Assembly (NCBI RefSeq): GCF_022012415.1
Contig: NZ_JAKLTR010000022.1
Location: 36,006-100,005, forward strand
Direction: 5' to 3'
Source: Terrimonas ginsenosidimutans
GTDB taxonomy: Bacteria > Bacteroidota > Bacteroidia > Chitinophagales > Chitinophagaceae
Length of the DNA: 64,000 bases
This document shows positions 42,580 to 50,715 of this stretch, piece after piece. Below the pieces are notes generated by a model that had not been told where the DNA came from, made no database searches, and saw only the letters and a program-made list of their open reading frames with translations. Each line of letters begins with the position of its first letter. Position 1 is the first letter of the stretch. A program made the translations under genes and the position numbers.

Positions 42580-42762
42580 ATGGCAAAGAAAGGAAACCGT
42601 GTACAAGTGATCCTGGAATGCACTGAGCACAAAACAAGTGGTCAGCCTGGCACCAGCCGTTATATCACGGTAAAAAACAAAAAGAACAATCCTGAAAGAT
42701 TGGAGTTGAAAAAATTTAACCCGATCCTGAAAAAGGTGACTGTTCACAAAGAAATTAAATAA
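42580..42762 (+). CDS. rpmG: Large-subunit ribosomal protein bL33
   Basis: bL33, 60 residues, starting [18 protein letters not shown], with the internal [24 protein letters not shown] and end KVTVHKEIK typical of the family. It lacks the two zinc-binding CxxC pairs (one Cys at residue 14 only), so it is the C-minus form that does not need zinc. Sits in an operon with rpmB and the DUF4295 gene, with gaps of 77 and 64 bp. Confidence 0.97.
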   Translation: MAKKGNRVQVILECTEHKTSGQPGTSRYITVKNKKNNPERLELKKFNPILKKVTVHKEIK

Positions 42763-42826
42763 GTTTACCGTCTATTATCTTCCGGTGGGCAGCCACCTGT
42801 AATCAATAGATATAAAACATAAGACC

Positions 42827-43000
42827 ATGGCAAAAGCAGCTTCTAAAAACGCGAAAGTAAAAGATCTTAAAGCTTCTGCTGAAGCTAAGAACTGGACAAA
42901 AGTTATCAAGGCCGTAAGAAGCCCTAAAACTGGCGCCTACACTTTCAAAGAGAATATCGTTCACAAAGAGAAGATCAAAGAATTCCTGGCTCAGAAGTAA
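42827..43000 (+). CDS. DUF4295 small ribosome-associated protein
   Basis: A 57-residue basic protein (MAKAASKNAKVKDL ... HKEKIKEFLAQK) too short for most gene lists. Members are found in Bacteroidota immediately after rpmG and before ftsY, exactly as here, and DUF4295 proteins have been observed on Bacteroidota ribosomes (established to my knowledge for Flavobacterium). Probable role: lineage-specific ribosomal protein. The ATG at 42827 has no conflicting frame, and a terminator follows at 43024. Confidence 0.9.
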   Translation: MAKAASKNAKVKDLKASAEAKNWTKVIKAVRSPKTGAYTFKENIVHKEKIKEFLAQK

Positions 43001-43023
43001 TTTCTGTGCAGGTGAAAGATATT

Positions 43024-43060
43024 AAAAGCTATCCGTGATTACGGGTGGCTTTTGTTGTTT
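43024..43060 (+). terminator. Terminator of rpmB-rpmG-DUF4295
   Basis: Stem AAAAGCTATCCGT pairing with ACGGGTGGCTTTT (with G-U and one mismatch) around GATT, followed by TTGTTGTTT, 23 bp after the DUF4295 stop. Confidence 0.7.
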
Positions 43061-43111
43061 ACGATGTGAAAGTCAAAAGTCAAAACTAAAAATATCAGTT
43101 CGTGGAACAGA

Positions 43112-43137
43112 AGTTCCTCTTTGCAGAGGTTCTTTTT
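43112..43137 (+). terminator. Second hairpin upstream of ftsY
   Basis: AGTTCCTCT stem pairing with AGAGGTTCT around TTGC, then TTTTTT. In the interval 43061-43200, where AAAGTCAAAAG-type words are mirrored by CTTTTTAATTTT on the far side. Confidence 0.6.
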
Positions 43138-43201
43138 TACTTTTTAATTTTAGCTTTTTCCTTTTTTCCTCGGTATTAACTAACAATCAATAAGGAATCG
43201 A

Positions 43202-44167
43202 ATGGGTCTTTTTAATAAGCTGTTTGGGAAGAAAGAAAAGGAATCGCTGGACCAGGGCCTGCAGAAAACCAAAGAGGGGTTTCTTTCAAAGATCACCAAA
43301 GCAATCGCCGGTAAAAGCACAGTGGATGAAGAAGTGCTGGATAATCTTGAAGAAGCACTGGTTGGGGCCGATGTGGGAATTGAGACCACCGTTAAGATCA
43401 TTGAACGCATTGAAAAAAGAGTGGCTAAGGATAAGTACATGAATACTGCTGAGCTCAACAGGCAATTGCAGGAAGAAATGGAAGCAATCCTTGTAGATGC
43501 CCCTGAAGCAAATAGTTATGCATTTGATACGCCCTTGCCCGCAAAGCCATACATCATACTGGTTGTAGGGGTGAATGGAGTTGGGAAAACGACTACTATC
43601 GGCAAACTCGCCTATAATTTCAAAAAAGCCGGTAAGCAGGTTCTGCTGGGTGCGGCCGATACATTCCGTGCGGCAGCCGTAGATCAGTTGACGATCTGGA
43701 GTGAGCGTGTCGGTGTGCCGATCGTTAAGCAGGATATGGGTTCTGACCCCGCTGCCGTTGCCTTTGACACCGCTCAAAGTGCCGTTGCCCGCCAGTCGGA
43801 GGTAGTTCTCATCGATACTGCAGGCCGCCTGCATAACAAAGCGCACCTGATGGAGGAGCTTTCAAAGATCAAACGCGTGATCCAGAAAGTGATCCCCGAT
43901 GCTCCGCATGAAGTGCTGCTGGTACTGGACGGATCAACCGGACAGAACGCACTCGAACAGGCGAAACAATTCACTGCAGCTACCGATGTCTCTGCACTTG
44001 CCATCACCAAACTCGATGGAACCGCAAAGGGTGGCGTTGTCCTCGCCATCGCCAACCAGTTCAAGATCCCCGTGAAATTCATCGGCGTAGGAGAGAAAAT
44101 GGAAGACCTGCTGGTGTTCGATAAACACGAGTTTGTGGATAGCCTCTTCAACCTGGAAAAGTCCTGA
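43202..44167 (+). CDS. ftsY: Signal recognition particle receptor FtsY
   Basis: SRP-receptor GTPase that docks ribosome-SRP complexes at the membrane for cotranslational insertion. No long acidic A domain; the protein opens GLFNKLFGKKEKE, the amphipathic membrane-binding helix, then the N domain to about 115 and the GTPase: P-loop GVNGVGKTTT (123-132), DTFRAAAVDQL, DTAGRLHNKAHLM (about 200), and TKLDGTAKGG near 275 with GVGEKMEDL near the end. 321 residues is normal for Bacteroidota. Sits in its usual context with the ribosomal genes, though separated from them by two hairpins. Confidence 0.96.
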   Translation: MGLFNKLFGKKEKESLDQGLQKTKEGFLSKITKAIAGKSTVDEEVLDNLEEALVGADVGIETTVKIIERIEKRVAKDKYMNTAELNRQLQEEMEAILVDAPEANSYAFDTPLPAKPYIILVVGVNGVGKTTTIGKLAYNFKKAGKQVLLGAADTFRAAAVDQLTIWSERVGVPIVKQDMGSDPAAVAFDTAQSAVARQSEVVLIDTAGRLHNKAHLMEELSKIKRVIQKVIPDAPHEVLLVLDGSTGQNALEQAKQFTAATDVSALAITKLDGTAKGGVVLAIANQFKIPVKFIGVGEKMEDLLVFDKHEFVDSLFNLEKS

Positions 44168-44172
44168 ACAAT

Positions 44173-44320
44173 AAGTTTTAAAGTTTAAAGGTTTAATAGT
44201 TTAAAAGTTTGCGTATTTGGTTTGAGGTTTGTTGTTTCAGGAGTTATACACTCCTGCAGACATTTAATCAACAGCAGATAGATAATATTCAAACTATTAA
44301 ACCTTTAAACATTAAAACCT
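44173..44320. repeat. Long-range inverted repeat with TTTAAAGG words around a small hairpin
   Basis: Left 44173-44202 and right 44290-44320 match in 28 of 30 positions as complements (AAAGGTTTAATAGTTT core). A 7-bp stem CAGGAGT/ACTCCTG lies centrally at 44238-44256. It fills most of the ftsY-gluconokinase gap. Confidence 0.75.
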
Positions 44321-44327
44321 TCTTTAT

Positions 44328-45806
44328 TTGCCTTACTTCATCGCCATAGATATCGGAACAACACACTGTAAAGCCATTGTGACTACAGACGCTGCAGAAG
44401 TGTTGTTTGAAACGAAAGCTGGCTATCCGTCCTTTCAACCTCAGTCGGGTTATCATGAGCAGGATCCTGAGCAGATCTTCGCTGCTGTGATGAAGGTGTT
44501 GCGCGATGCCGTGGACACTGTTGCTGATAAAGAAAACATTCTTGCAGTGAGCTTCAGTGCAGCGATGCACAGCCTGATCGCTGTTGATAAAGAGGGAAAA
44601 CCTTTGACCAGTTTGTGGACCTGGGCAGACACGAGAAGCATCTCAGTGGCCGCTGAATTAAAAGATACACCAGAAGGAAGACGGATCCATCAGCAAACGG
44701 GAACACCTGTCCATCCCATGTCGCCACTATGCAAGATCGCCTGGATGAAACAGGAGATGCCGGAAACCTTCGCCGCTACACACAAATTCATTTCCGGAAA
44801 AGAATACATCGTTCATCAACTCACAGGCGTTTATGAGGTAGACATCGCCATGGCATCTGCCACTGGTCTGCTGGATGTACAAACCCTTCAGTGGAGCACT
44901 GAGGCACTGGCTTTCGCAGGGATCACTGCAGCACATCTTTCGTCACTCGTTCAACCCACTGATCGCTTGCCGGCGTTACTGCCATCGTTGGCAGAAAAAC
45001 TGACACTGCCACTATCTGTACCATTTCTCCATGGGGGAAGTGATGGCAGTCTTGCCAACACTGGTGCAGGCGCCGTATTGCCGGGCGAAGCGGCACTGAC
45101 CATCGGCACCAGCGGCGCTATCAGAATTCTTCAGGATCATTCCATAGCAGATGCAAAGAGCAGGCTGTTTAATTACAGGCTCGATAAAGATGTTTATCTG
45201 CCGGGCGGCGCGATCAATAATGGCGGCATCCTGCTGGAATGGTTCATAAAAACCTTTACAGATAACAATAAAACATTTGATCAGTACCTGTCAGAACTTA
45301 TGCCGCAGGCTGATACGATCCCGGCGGGTGCGGAAGGACTGATCTTTCTTCCTTATGTATATGGCGAACGGGCTCCGGTTTGGGATGCCGGTGCCAGCGG
45401 AATGTTTGCAGGCATCAAAGCGATACATACCCGGGCACATTATTTCCGGGCCGTACTGGAAGGAGTAGGGTTCGGGATGAAGCAGGTGCTGGAAGCGCTG
45501 GAGGAAAACGGTGTGGTGATCCATACGCTTTTTGCAGGCGGAGGTTTTGTTGAATCTCCGGAGTGGTTGCAGATCGTGACCGATATTTTACAGAAACCTG
45601 TTCGGGTGTCGTTAACAGCAGACGCTTCTTCGATGGGGGCCGTATTTATGGCCATGAAAGCGCAGGGGATCATTAATGACTGGGCGGAAGTAAAAAGATT
45701 TATGCGCGAGGAAGAGTTGTATCAGCCAGGACCTTTTCTCCCATACCAAAGCAATTTCGCGATTTTCAGCTCGCTCTATAAACCATCCATGCCTAAGGAC
45801 CACTAA
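44328..45806 (+). CDS. gntK: Gluconokinase-type FGGY sugar kinase
   Basis: FGGY-family kinase of 492 residues phosphorylating gluconate or a related sugar acid. Opening YFIAIDIGTTHCKAI (3-17) is the first ATP-site loop, GYHEQDPEQ the substrate segment typical of GntK-like members, and HGGSDGSLANTGAG the second domain with catalytic Asp239; IGTSGAIR, PGGAINNGG and FAGGGFVESPEWLQ follow. Starts with TTG at 44328; no ATG is nearby, and the family N-terminus begins there. No gluconate permease or repressor nearby. Its stop overlaps the convergent histidine kinase stop by 4 bp. Confidence 0.88.
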   Translation: MPYFIAIDIGTTHCKAIVTTDAAEVLFETKAGYPSFQPQSGYHEQDPEQIFAAVMKVLRDAVDTVADKENILAVSFSAAMHSLIAVDKEGKPLTSLWTWADTRSISVAAELKDTPEGRRIHQQTGTPVHPMSPLCKIAWMKQEMPETFAATHKFISGKEYIVHQLTGVYEVDIAMASATGLLDVQTLQWSTEALAFAGITAAHLSSLVQPTDRLPALLPSLAEKLTLPLSVPFLHGGSDGSLANTGAGAVLPGEAALTIGTSGAIRILQDHSIADAKSRLFNYRLDKDVYLPGGAINNGGILLEWFIKTFTDNNKTFDQYLSELMPQADTIPAGAEGLIFLPYVYGERAPVWDAGASGMFAGIKAIHTRAHYFRAVLEGVGFGMKQVLEALEENGVVIHTLFAGGGFVESPEWLQIVTDILQKPVRVSLTADASSMGAVFMAMKAQGIINDWAEVKRFMREEELYQPGPFLPYQSNFAIFSSLYKPSMPKDH

Positions 45807-46879
45807 GATAACTGGAAACCGGTGAGCGGAATCCTGAACATGAAGGCCAATCCCTGTAAATTTCTCCTGGCGGTCAGTTTTTCATTGTAAAGACGATCGA
45901 TCCGTTCCGCAGTGCTTTTTAAACCAATCCCTTTGGTGAAAAGAATATCCAGATCACCGCTATAGCCAATCCCGGTATCACTGATCGTTATATGAATGAA
46001 TTCTTCTTCGCGCTGACAAATGATCGTCACAGTTCCGCCATTTACCAGGGGAGATATCCCATGATTCAGGGCATTTTCAACGAGCGGCTGTAATATCATC
46101 GGGGGAACATTTGTTCTTAACACTGAGGGGTCGATCCTGAAATCAACCTGCAGCCTGTTACCAAACCGGTAATGCTCCAGCGCAAGCCATGTTTTTACAA
46201 AGTTCAGCTCCTCTTCCAAACGAACAGACTGGCATTCGCTTACTTTAAGTGCATATCGGAATGTGTCTGCAAGCTGGGCGATCAGTACGCGCGTTTTCTC
46301 CAGACTTGGCGGCACCGATGCGCTGATCGAATTAAGTGTATTAAAAAGGAAATGGGGCTCGATCTGTGCTTTCAATGCCTTGATCTCACTTTGATATGCG
46401 AGGTCTTTCAGCGCCTGCTCCCGGATCAACTGCTCCTTTGTCCGGAGATAAAACCGGTATGCATGATACAGCGCAAACTGAAGGCTGTAAAAAAATGCGC
46501 CGATATACACATCGTACATCATTGTTGAAAAATCAAACTTTCCTAACCCGCAGTCATTTAAAATATGTCCGAAACTGTAAACCCAGGAGAACGAAAAAAA
46601 AGGGATGTACAGTAAGTGGAATAAAAGCGTCAGGCTGAATGTCTTTTTTTTCCAAACTCTGAGAAGGAACCACCAGGCGGGTAAAGTACAAAGCATTTTA
46701 AGCGCCACGTCGATCGCAATGATCCTGACCTGGCCCAACGGATGTTTTATCTGGTAAGACAGGATCATCACAACAAAAAAGAAAGCACCCCAGAATAAAT
46801 TATAAAAGAGCCAGGCTGAAAATTCAGCCACGGTTATATTCCATACCAGTTTTCTTTGCCAGAATCGCCGATCTCTCAT
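45803..46879 (-). CDS. LytS/YehU-type sensor histidine kinase, orphan
   Basis: A 358-residue kinase with four to five membrane helices in the first 150 residues, a short coiled linker (EQLIREQALKDLAYQSEIKALKAQ) and the LytS-type phospho-accepting segment IEPHFLFNTLNSISA with His176. The ATP-binding domain has PMILQPLVENALNHGISP (N box) and ISDTGIGYSG, plus GIGLKSTAERI. No LytTR response regulator is next to it, although such pairs are usually adjacent in Bacteroidota. ATG at 46879 is used; a TTG ten codons upstream is a poorer choice and overlaps the -7 box region. Exact TAGCTTTG at 46907-46914. Confidence 0.9.
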   Translation of the reverse strand: MRDRRFWQRKLVWNITVAEFSAWLFYNLFWGAFFFVVMILSYQIKHPLGQVRIIAIDVALKMLCTLPAWWFLLRVWKKKTFSLTLLFHLLYIPFFSFSWVYSFGHILNDCGLGKFDFSTMMYDVYIGAFFYSLQFALYHAYRFYLRTKEQLIREQALKDLAYQSEIKALKAQIEPHFLFNTLNSISASVPPSLEKTRVLIAQLADTFRYALKVSECQSVRLEEELNFVKTWLALEHYRFGNRLQVDFRIDPSVLRTNVPPMILQPLVENALNHGISPLVNGGTVTIICQREEEFIHITISDTGIGYSGDLDILFTKGIGLKSTAERIDRLYNEKLTARRNLQGLAFMFRIPLTGFQLS

Positions 46880-46906
46880 GTTGATTATCCGGGATAGACC
46901 GGTGTG

Positions 46907-46914
46907 CAAAGCTA
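46907..46914 (-). promoter_or_regulatory. -7 element of the histidine kinase gene
   Basis: TAGCTTTG on the minus strand, exact TAnnTTTG, 27 bp upstream of the ATG at 46879. It overlaps the alternative TTG start and so supports the ATG. Confidence 0.45.
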
Positions 46915-47040
46915 CAGGGTGTATGGACTTTTACATGAAAACAGGGACGAACCGTTGGATAAGCCGACGAATTGATCAAATCGGCACCCGAAACACTATT
47001 AGTTATGACTAAAATGTTGTCATTTTTATTTTTGTGAGGA

Positions 47041-48207
47041 TCAAATGTGCTTTTTCCTTTTTTTAAATTGCAAACCGGTATCAGCCGGCCCTTTTTTCAT
47101 TTCGACATCGATCTTTTTTTCAAACCTGTAATACGAAACAAAAAATGTTAGTCCGCCAATCCCACCTGCAATCAATGGCATCAGCCATTTCATGGTCGAC
47201 AAACTGAAGAAGATAAACACCACCCAGATCCCGAAGAGCAGACCCAGAAAGTCTTCCATCTTAAGATCGTCTGAATATAGCAAACTATGGATCAACAGTA
47301 AAACTGCTGGTCCCGTTACGATCAACCACCCATATTGCACCGCGTCATGCTGTATGATGATCATACCTTTCAATGCCCACCATTCTGGAATCAATAACAC
47401 ACAATAAATACCCAGCAGGGATAACAGGATATATATTCTGCTTACTGGCAGGTTACGATAGAAGGACAGGTCATTCTCCATGAAATGAAAATTCCGGTGA
47501 ATGATGATCCCATGACCGGCAAGTACGGTAATGAACAGCAACCATAACATCCGCCCTTCAAATACCTGGCTGTCCGTTTTCGCGAAGAAGTATAGTGCGG
47601 CAAAGGAAACTGTTTTCAGGATCAGCAGTGTGATGAATTGCTTACGGAATACGAATTGCAGCAGAAAGCTCAGCAATCCCGGACGCAAGCTTTTCCACCT
47701 GTTTTTTTGCATCAGTTGATTGGCTTTGCCATTGCGGATCATCTGCCGGGTTGATATCACTGAGGCTGCGAGCAGCAGCAGGACCGATCCTGCAACAGCT
47801 AACGAAGACAACCACTGCTGCTGCGTTATTCCGATAATGATCACGATAGCACCATAGATCAGCACCGGTGATATCATCTTTACCAGCATCTGTGTCAACG
47901 ACCGGATATGCGTCGATTCATCAACACCGTTCAGCAGGTATAAAACGTCATACGCTTCTTTCCGTAGACAGGCCCGGATAAACAGATTCACCTTAAGTGC
48001 GTAGATCAACCAGGCTCCGGATGCGATCAGGAAAAAAGAAACTGAATCCAGTATAGACAATATGATTGAATAATGAAACTGTATGACGTCTACCGCGCTG
48101 GGCTGAATGCCGAACAAAATGAAAAAGGAGAAAAGAAATAAACCGGCGTGCTGTTTAAAAAACGGCTCTACGACGCTGCGATGCAATAATTGTGAGGTAG
48201 CACTCAT
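47041..48207 (-). CDS. ABC-type exporter permease subunit
   Basis: A 388-residue integral membrane protein with about ten hydrophobic segments spread along its length and short charged linkers (for example RKQFITLLILKTVSFAALYFFAK). It has no recognised domain but is translationally coupled to the ABC ATPase: its ATG overlaps the ATPase stop (ATGA, 48204-48207). The pair therefore likely forms an ABC exporter of the Bacteroidota permease type. The C-terminal tail is strongly basic (FKKRKKHI). Substrate unknown. Confidence 0.72.
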   Translation of the reverse strand: MSATSQLLHRSVVEPFFKQHAGLFLFSFFILFGIQPSAVDVIQFHYSIILSILDSVSFFLIASGAWLIYALKVNLFIRACLRKEAYDVLYLLNGVDESTHIRSLTQMLVKMISPVLIYGAIVIIIGITQQQWLSSLAVAGSVLLLLAASVISTRQMIRNGKANQLMQKNRWKSLRPGLLSFLLQFVFRKQFITLLILKTVSFAALYFFAKTDSQVFEGRMLWLLFITVLAGHGIIIHRNFHFMENDLSFYRNLPVSRIYILLSLLGIYCVLLIPEWWALKGMIIIQHDAVQYGWLIVTGPAVLLLIHSLLYSDDLKMEDFLGLLFGIWVVFIFFSLSTMKWLMPLIAGGIGGLTFFVSYYRFEKKIDVEMKKGPADTGLQFKKRKKHI

Positions 48208-48839
48208 ACCGGCAGTTCTTTCTTTAATTGTGTTTCAGTGATGCGGAAAACACCATCAAACTTGAGATCAGGAGTTTCAAGATCATGATGCGAGGTGATG
48301 ATAAATGAAGTGCCAGCCTTGTGCCTGTCGCTGATCAGCGTATGCAGACGTTGTTGAGCCTGCGTATCAAGCGTGGTAAAAGGTTCGTCGAGCAGGATCC
48401 ATGCCGGCTGCCCGATAAATGCCAGCAGCAGGGAAAGCTTTTTCAGCATACCACTGGAATAACTGCCGGTTGGGTTAGCCGTATAATTACCTATCTCCAG
48501 TCTTCGCCTGATCTCGTCAACCTGCTCCGGTCCGCCTTTTTTTACAGATGACACGAAGCTGATCAGCTCATCGCCCGTGATGAACGCCGGAAATACGGGT
48601 TCCGCTGGTGAATGATTGATCAGCTGACGGTAGGCTACCGGCTGTTTAAGCTGCGAGACCCCCTGTATGCTGATCTCGCCTTTGCCCGGAAGCAGTCCGG
48701 CCAGCATCTTGAAAAGCGTCGACTTCCCCGAGCCATTAGCTCCCTTTAACCAGTAAATACCCGGATCCAACCGGAGTAAAGGGATGTCCAGCACCGGTTT
48801 ATCGTTGAAAGATTTCTGTATTGAGGTTAATTCCAGCAT
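48204..48839 (-). CDS. ABC transporter ATP-binding protein
   Basis: Single nucleotide-binding domain of 211 residues. Walker A KGANGSGKST (32-41), signature region SSGMLKKLSLLLAF (the LSGGQ position reads YSSGM), Walker B WILLDEPFTTLD, and H-loop ITSHHD. The LSGGQ deviation (SSGM) is seen in the CcmA/Bacteroidota ABC-2 families. It is the first gene of a two-gene operon with the permease, with the ATGA overlap. It is divergent from the rimO leader. Probably an exporter; cargo unknown. Confidence 0.9.
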   Translation of the reverse strand: MLELTSIQKSFNDKPVLDIPLLRLDPGIYWLKGANGSGKSTLFKMLAGLLPGKGEISIQGVSQLKQPVAYRQLINHSPAEPVFPAFITGDELISFVSSVKKGGPEQVDEIRRRLEIGNYTANPTGSYSSGMLKKLSLLLAFIGQPAWILLDEPFTTLDTQAQQRLHTLISDRHKAGTSFIITSHHDLETPDLKFDGVFRITETQLKKELPV

Positions 48840-48906
48840 GTTAGCTATGGGGAAAATAATGGATTGATTAACAGGACAATATTAAAGAAAATTTAAAGAG
48901 TTGAAT

Positions 48907-48914
48907 TACCTTTG
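48907..48914 (+). promoter_or_regulatory. -7 element upstream of the leader ORF and rimO
   Basis: TACCTTTG, exact TAnnTTTG, 12 bp before the leader ATG at 48927. No good TTTG -33 box. Start of transcription would be near 48921, giving a leader of about 114 bases for rimO. Confidence 0.45.
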
Positions 48915-48926
48915 CAAATCTTTAAA

Positions 48927-49016
48927 ATGGTTATTACCGGCGGGTTCGGTAGTGCTGGTTCCATATGTTTCAGCGGTTCGCTGAAAATCCTGAAACCTTC
49001 GAAGCCATTCAGTTAA
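48927..49016 (+). CDS. Possible 29-residue leader ORF upstream of rimO
   Basis: An ATG at 48927 opens a frame of 29 codons (start MVITGGFGSAGS, end KILKPSKPFS) that stops 18 bp before the rimO TTG. It begins a few bases after the predicted transcription start and fills the rimO 5' leader. The peptide is glycine- and serine-rich, then basic. I do not know a family. The rimO start codon is TTG, so leader translation might assist it by coupling. Coding is unproven: a frame of this size can arise by chance. Confidence 0.35.
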   Translation: MVITGGFGSAGSICFSGSLKILKPSKPFS

Positions 49017-49034
49017 GGCCTCAAAACAGAAACA

Positions 49035-50345
49035 TTGAAAACAAGAACGCTCAAGAAGGACAAAGTTAATATCATTACACTCGGCTGTAGCAAGAATATG
49101 GTCGACAGTGAAGTACTCAGCGGTCAGCTGCTGGCGAATGATATTGCGGTGGTGCATGAAAACAAAAAGCTTGACCATAACATCGTGGTGGTGAATACCT
49201 GCGGGTTTATCGATAAAGCCAAAGAGGAGAGTATCAACACGATCCTCGACCAGGTAGATCTCAAAAGGAGAGGAAAGCTGGATAAAGTTTATGTGACCGG
49301 CTGCCTGAGCGAGCGCTATAAAAATAACCTCGAAACCGAGATCCCGGAAGTAGATGCCTTCTTCGGAACGATGGAGCTTCCGTTGATCCTGAAACAGTTT
49401 GAGGCTGATTATAAAACTGAACTGGTGGGTGAGCGACTGCTGGCCACCCCCAAACATTACGCCTATCTCAAGATCTCTGAAGGTTGCAATCGTACCTGTT
49501 CATTCTGTGCGATCCCGTTGATGAGAGGAAAGCATACCAGTAGAAGCATCGATGACCTGGTAATTGAAGCTGAGCGCCTGGTTAGGATGGGCGTGAAGGA
49601 GGTAATGCTGATCGCGCAGGAGCTGACCTATTACGGGTTGGATATTTACAAGAAAAGGATGTTGCCCGACCTGTTGAACAGGCTGGCTGATATAAAGGGG
49701 CTTGAATGGATCCGTTTACATTATGCCTATCCGTCCAAATTCCCTTTGGAGATCCTGGATGTGATGCGTGAACGCGATAACATCTGCAATTATCTCGATA
49801 TGCCGCTTCAGCATGCGGCCAACAATATGCTGAAGGCGATGAAGCGCCAGATCACCCGTGAAGAAATGGAAGACCTGACAGCGGCGATCCGTGAGAAAGT
49901 GCCGGGAATCTGTCTCCGTACAACCCTCATCGCTGGCTTTCCGGGTGAAACGCTTGACGATATTGAAGAATTAAAGCTCTTCCTGCAGCGCCAGCGTTTC
50001 GACAGGGTAGGGATCTTCTCTTATTCTCACGAAGAAGGTACTTCAGCGTATGACCTCGTTGATGATATCCCTTCCGAAGAAAAAGAGCGCCGCGCACAGG
50101 ACGTCATGGAAACACAACAGGAGATCTCTTACGAGAAGAACCAGGAGAAAGTTGGGCAAACGTTTAAAGTCCTCATTGATAAAAAAGAAGCCGGCCGCTA
50201 TCTTGGACGCACAGAATTTGACAGCGTGGAAGTTGACAACGAAGTGATCATTCACAGTGATAAAAAACTGGCGATCGGAGAATTCGTTCAGGCGAAGATC
50301 GTAAAAGCGTACGACTACGACCTGGAAGGTGAAGTGGTGGGGTGA
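49035..50345 (+). CDS. rimO: RimO, ribosomal protein uS12 methylthiotransferase
   Basis: Radical-SAM enzyme that methylthiolates an Asp of uS12. UPF0004 ligands: ITLGCSKN (Cys18), VNTCGFID (Cys56), VTGCLSERY (Cys90). Radical-SAM triad in EGCNRTCSFCAIP (Cys151, Cys155, Cys158), followed by MRGKHTSRSI, the RimO-type sequence. The TRAM domain is the C-terminal 65 residues (TFKVLIDKKEAGRYLGRTEFDS, by range). Start is TTG at 49035 (MKTRTLKKDK); the family N-terminus begins there and there is no ATG to choose. 436 residues. A hairpin terminator follows at 50446. Confidence 0.95.
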   Translation: MKTRTLKKDKVNIITLGCSKNMVDSEVLSGQLLANDIAVVHENKKLDHNIVVVNTCGFIDKAKEESINTILDQVDLKRRGKLDKVYVTGCLSERYKNNLETEIPEVDAFFGTMELPLILKQFEADYKTELVGERLLATPKHYAYLKISEGCNRTCSFCAIPLMRGKHTSRSIDDLVIEAERLVRMGVKEVMLIAQELTYYGLDIYKKRMLPDLLNRLADIKGLEWIRLHYAYPSKFPLEILDVMRERDNICNYLDMPLQHAANNMLKAMKRQITREEMEDLTAAIREKVPGICLRTTLIAGFPGETLDDIEELKLFLQRQRFDRVGIFSYSHEEGTSAYDLVDDIPSEEKERRAQDVMETQQEISYEKNQEKVGQTFKVLIDKKEAGRYLGRTEFDSVEVDNEVIIHSDKKLAIGEFVQAKIVKAYDYDLEGEVVG

Positions 50346-50715
50346 GGTTTGATCGTTTGTAAGTGTGCTGTTCCCGACATAACCATTGATTCTTCACTTG
50401 CTTGAGATGCGCGTTCCGAAAAAAAAGTTGAACGTATTTTATGCCAGAGCCGGGATCTTCCCTAATTCAGGGAGGCCCGGCTCTGTTAGTTTTACAATTG
50501 TATCAAACGATAGGCTTTCCGGCAGGAATGACAGCCTCAACCAACGGTGAACCTATGGAACCTATCAAACCTCCCGCACCTCCCCAACTCCCGGCACCTC
50601 CCAAACCCTCCTCCCTCCATTCATAAAAAAACCTTCTGCTGAAAAGGAAATAGTTTGATATTAGACAGCGAACGGGGCATTAGAAGACCCGCTCAGTTTC
50701 TTTTAAAACGATTTT
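50346..50715. other. Spacer between rimO and M1 peptidase
   Basis: 370 bp. Contains the hairpin at 50446-50484 and a C/T-rich tract at 50560-50622 made of CACCTCCC and AAACCTCC words. I see nothing else. Confidence 0.5.
50446..50484 (+). terminator. Hairpin downstream of rimO
   Basis: AGAGCCGGG pairs with CCCGGCTCT, with an inner CCCTAATTCAGGG stem; 101 bp after the stop. No T tract directly after, so it may be a processing or terminator structure. Confidence 0.55.
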
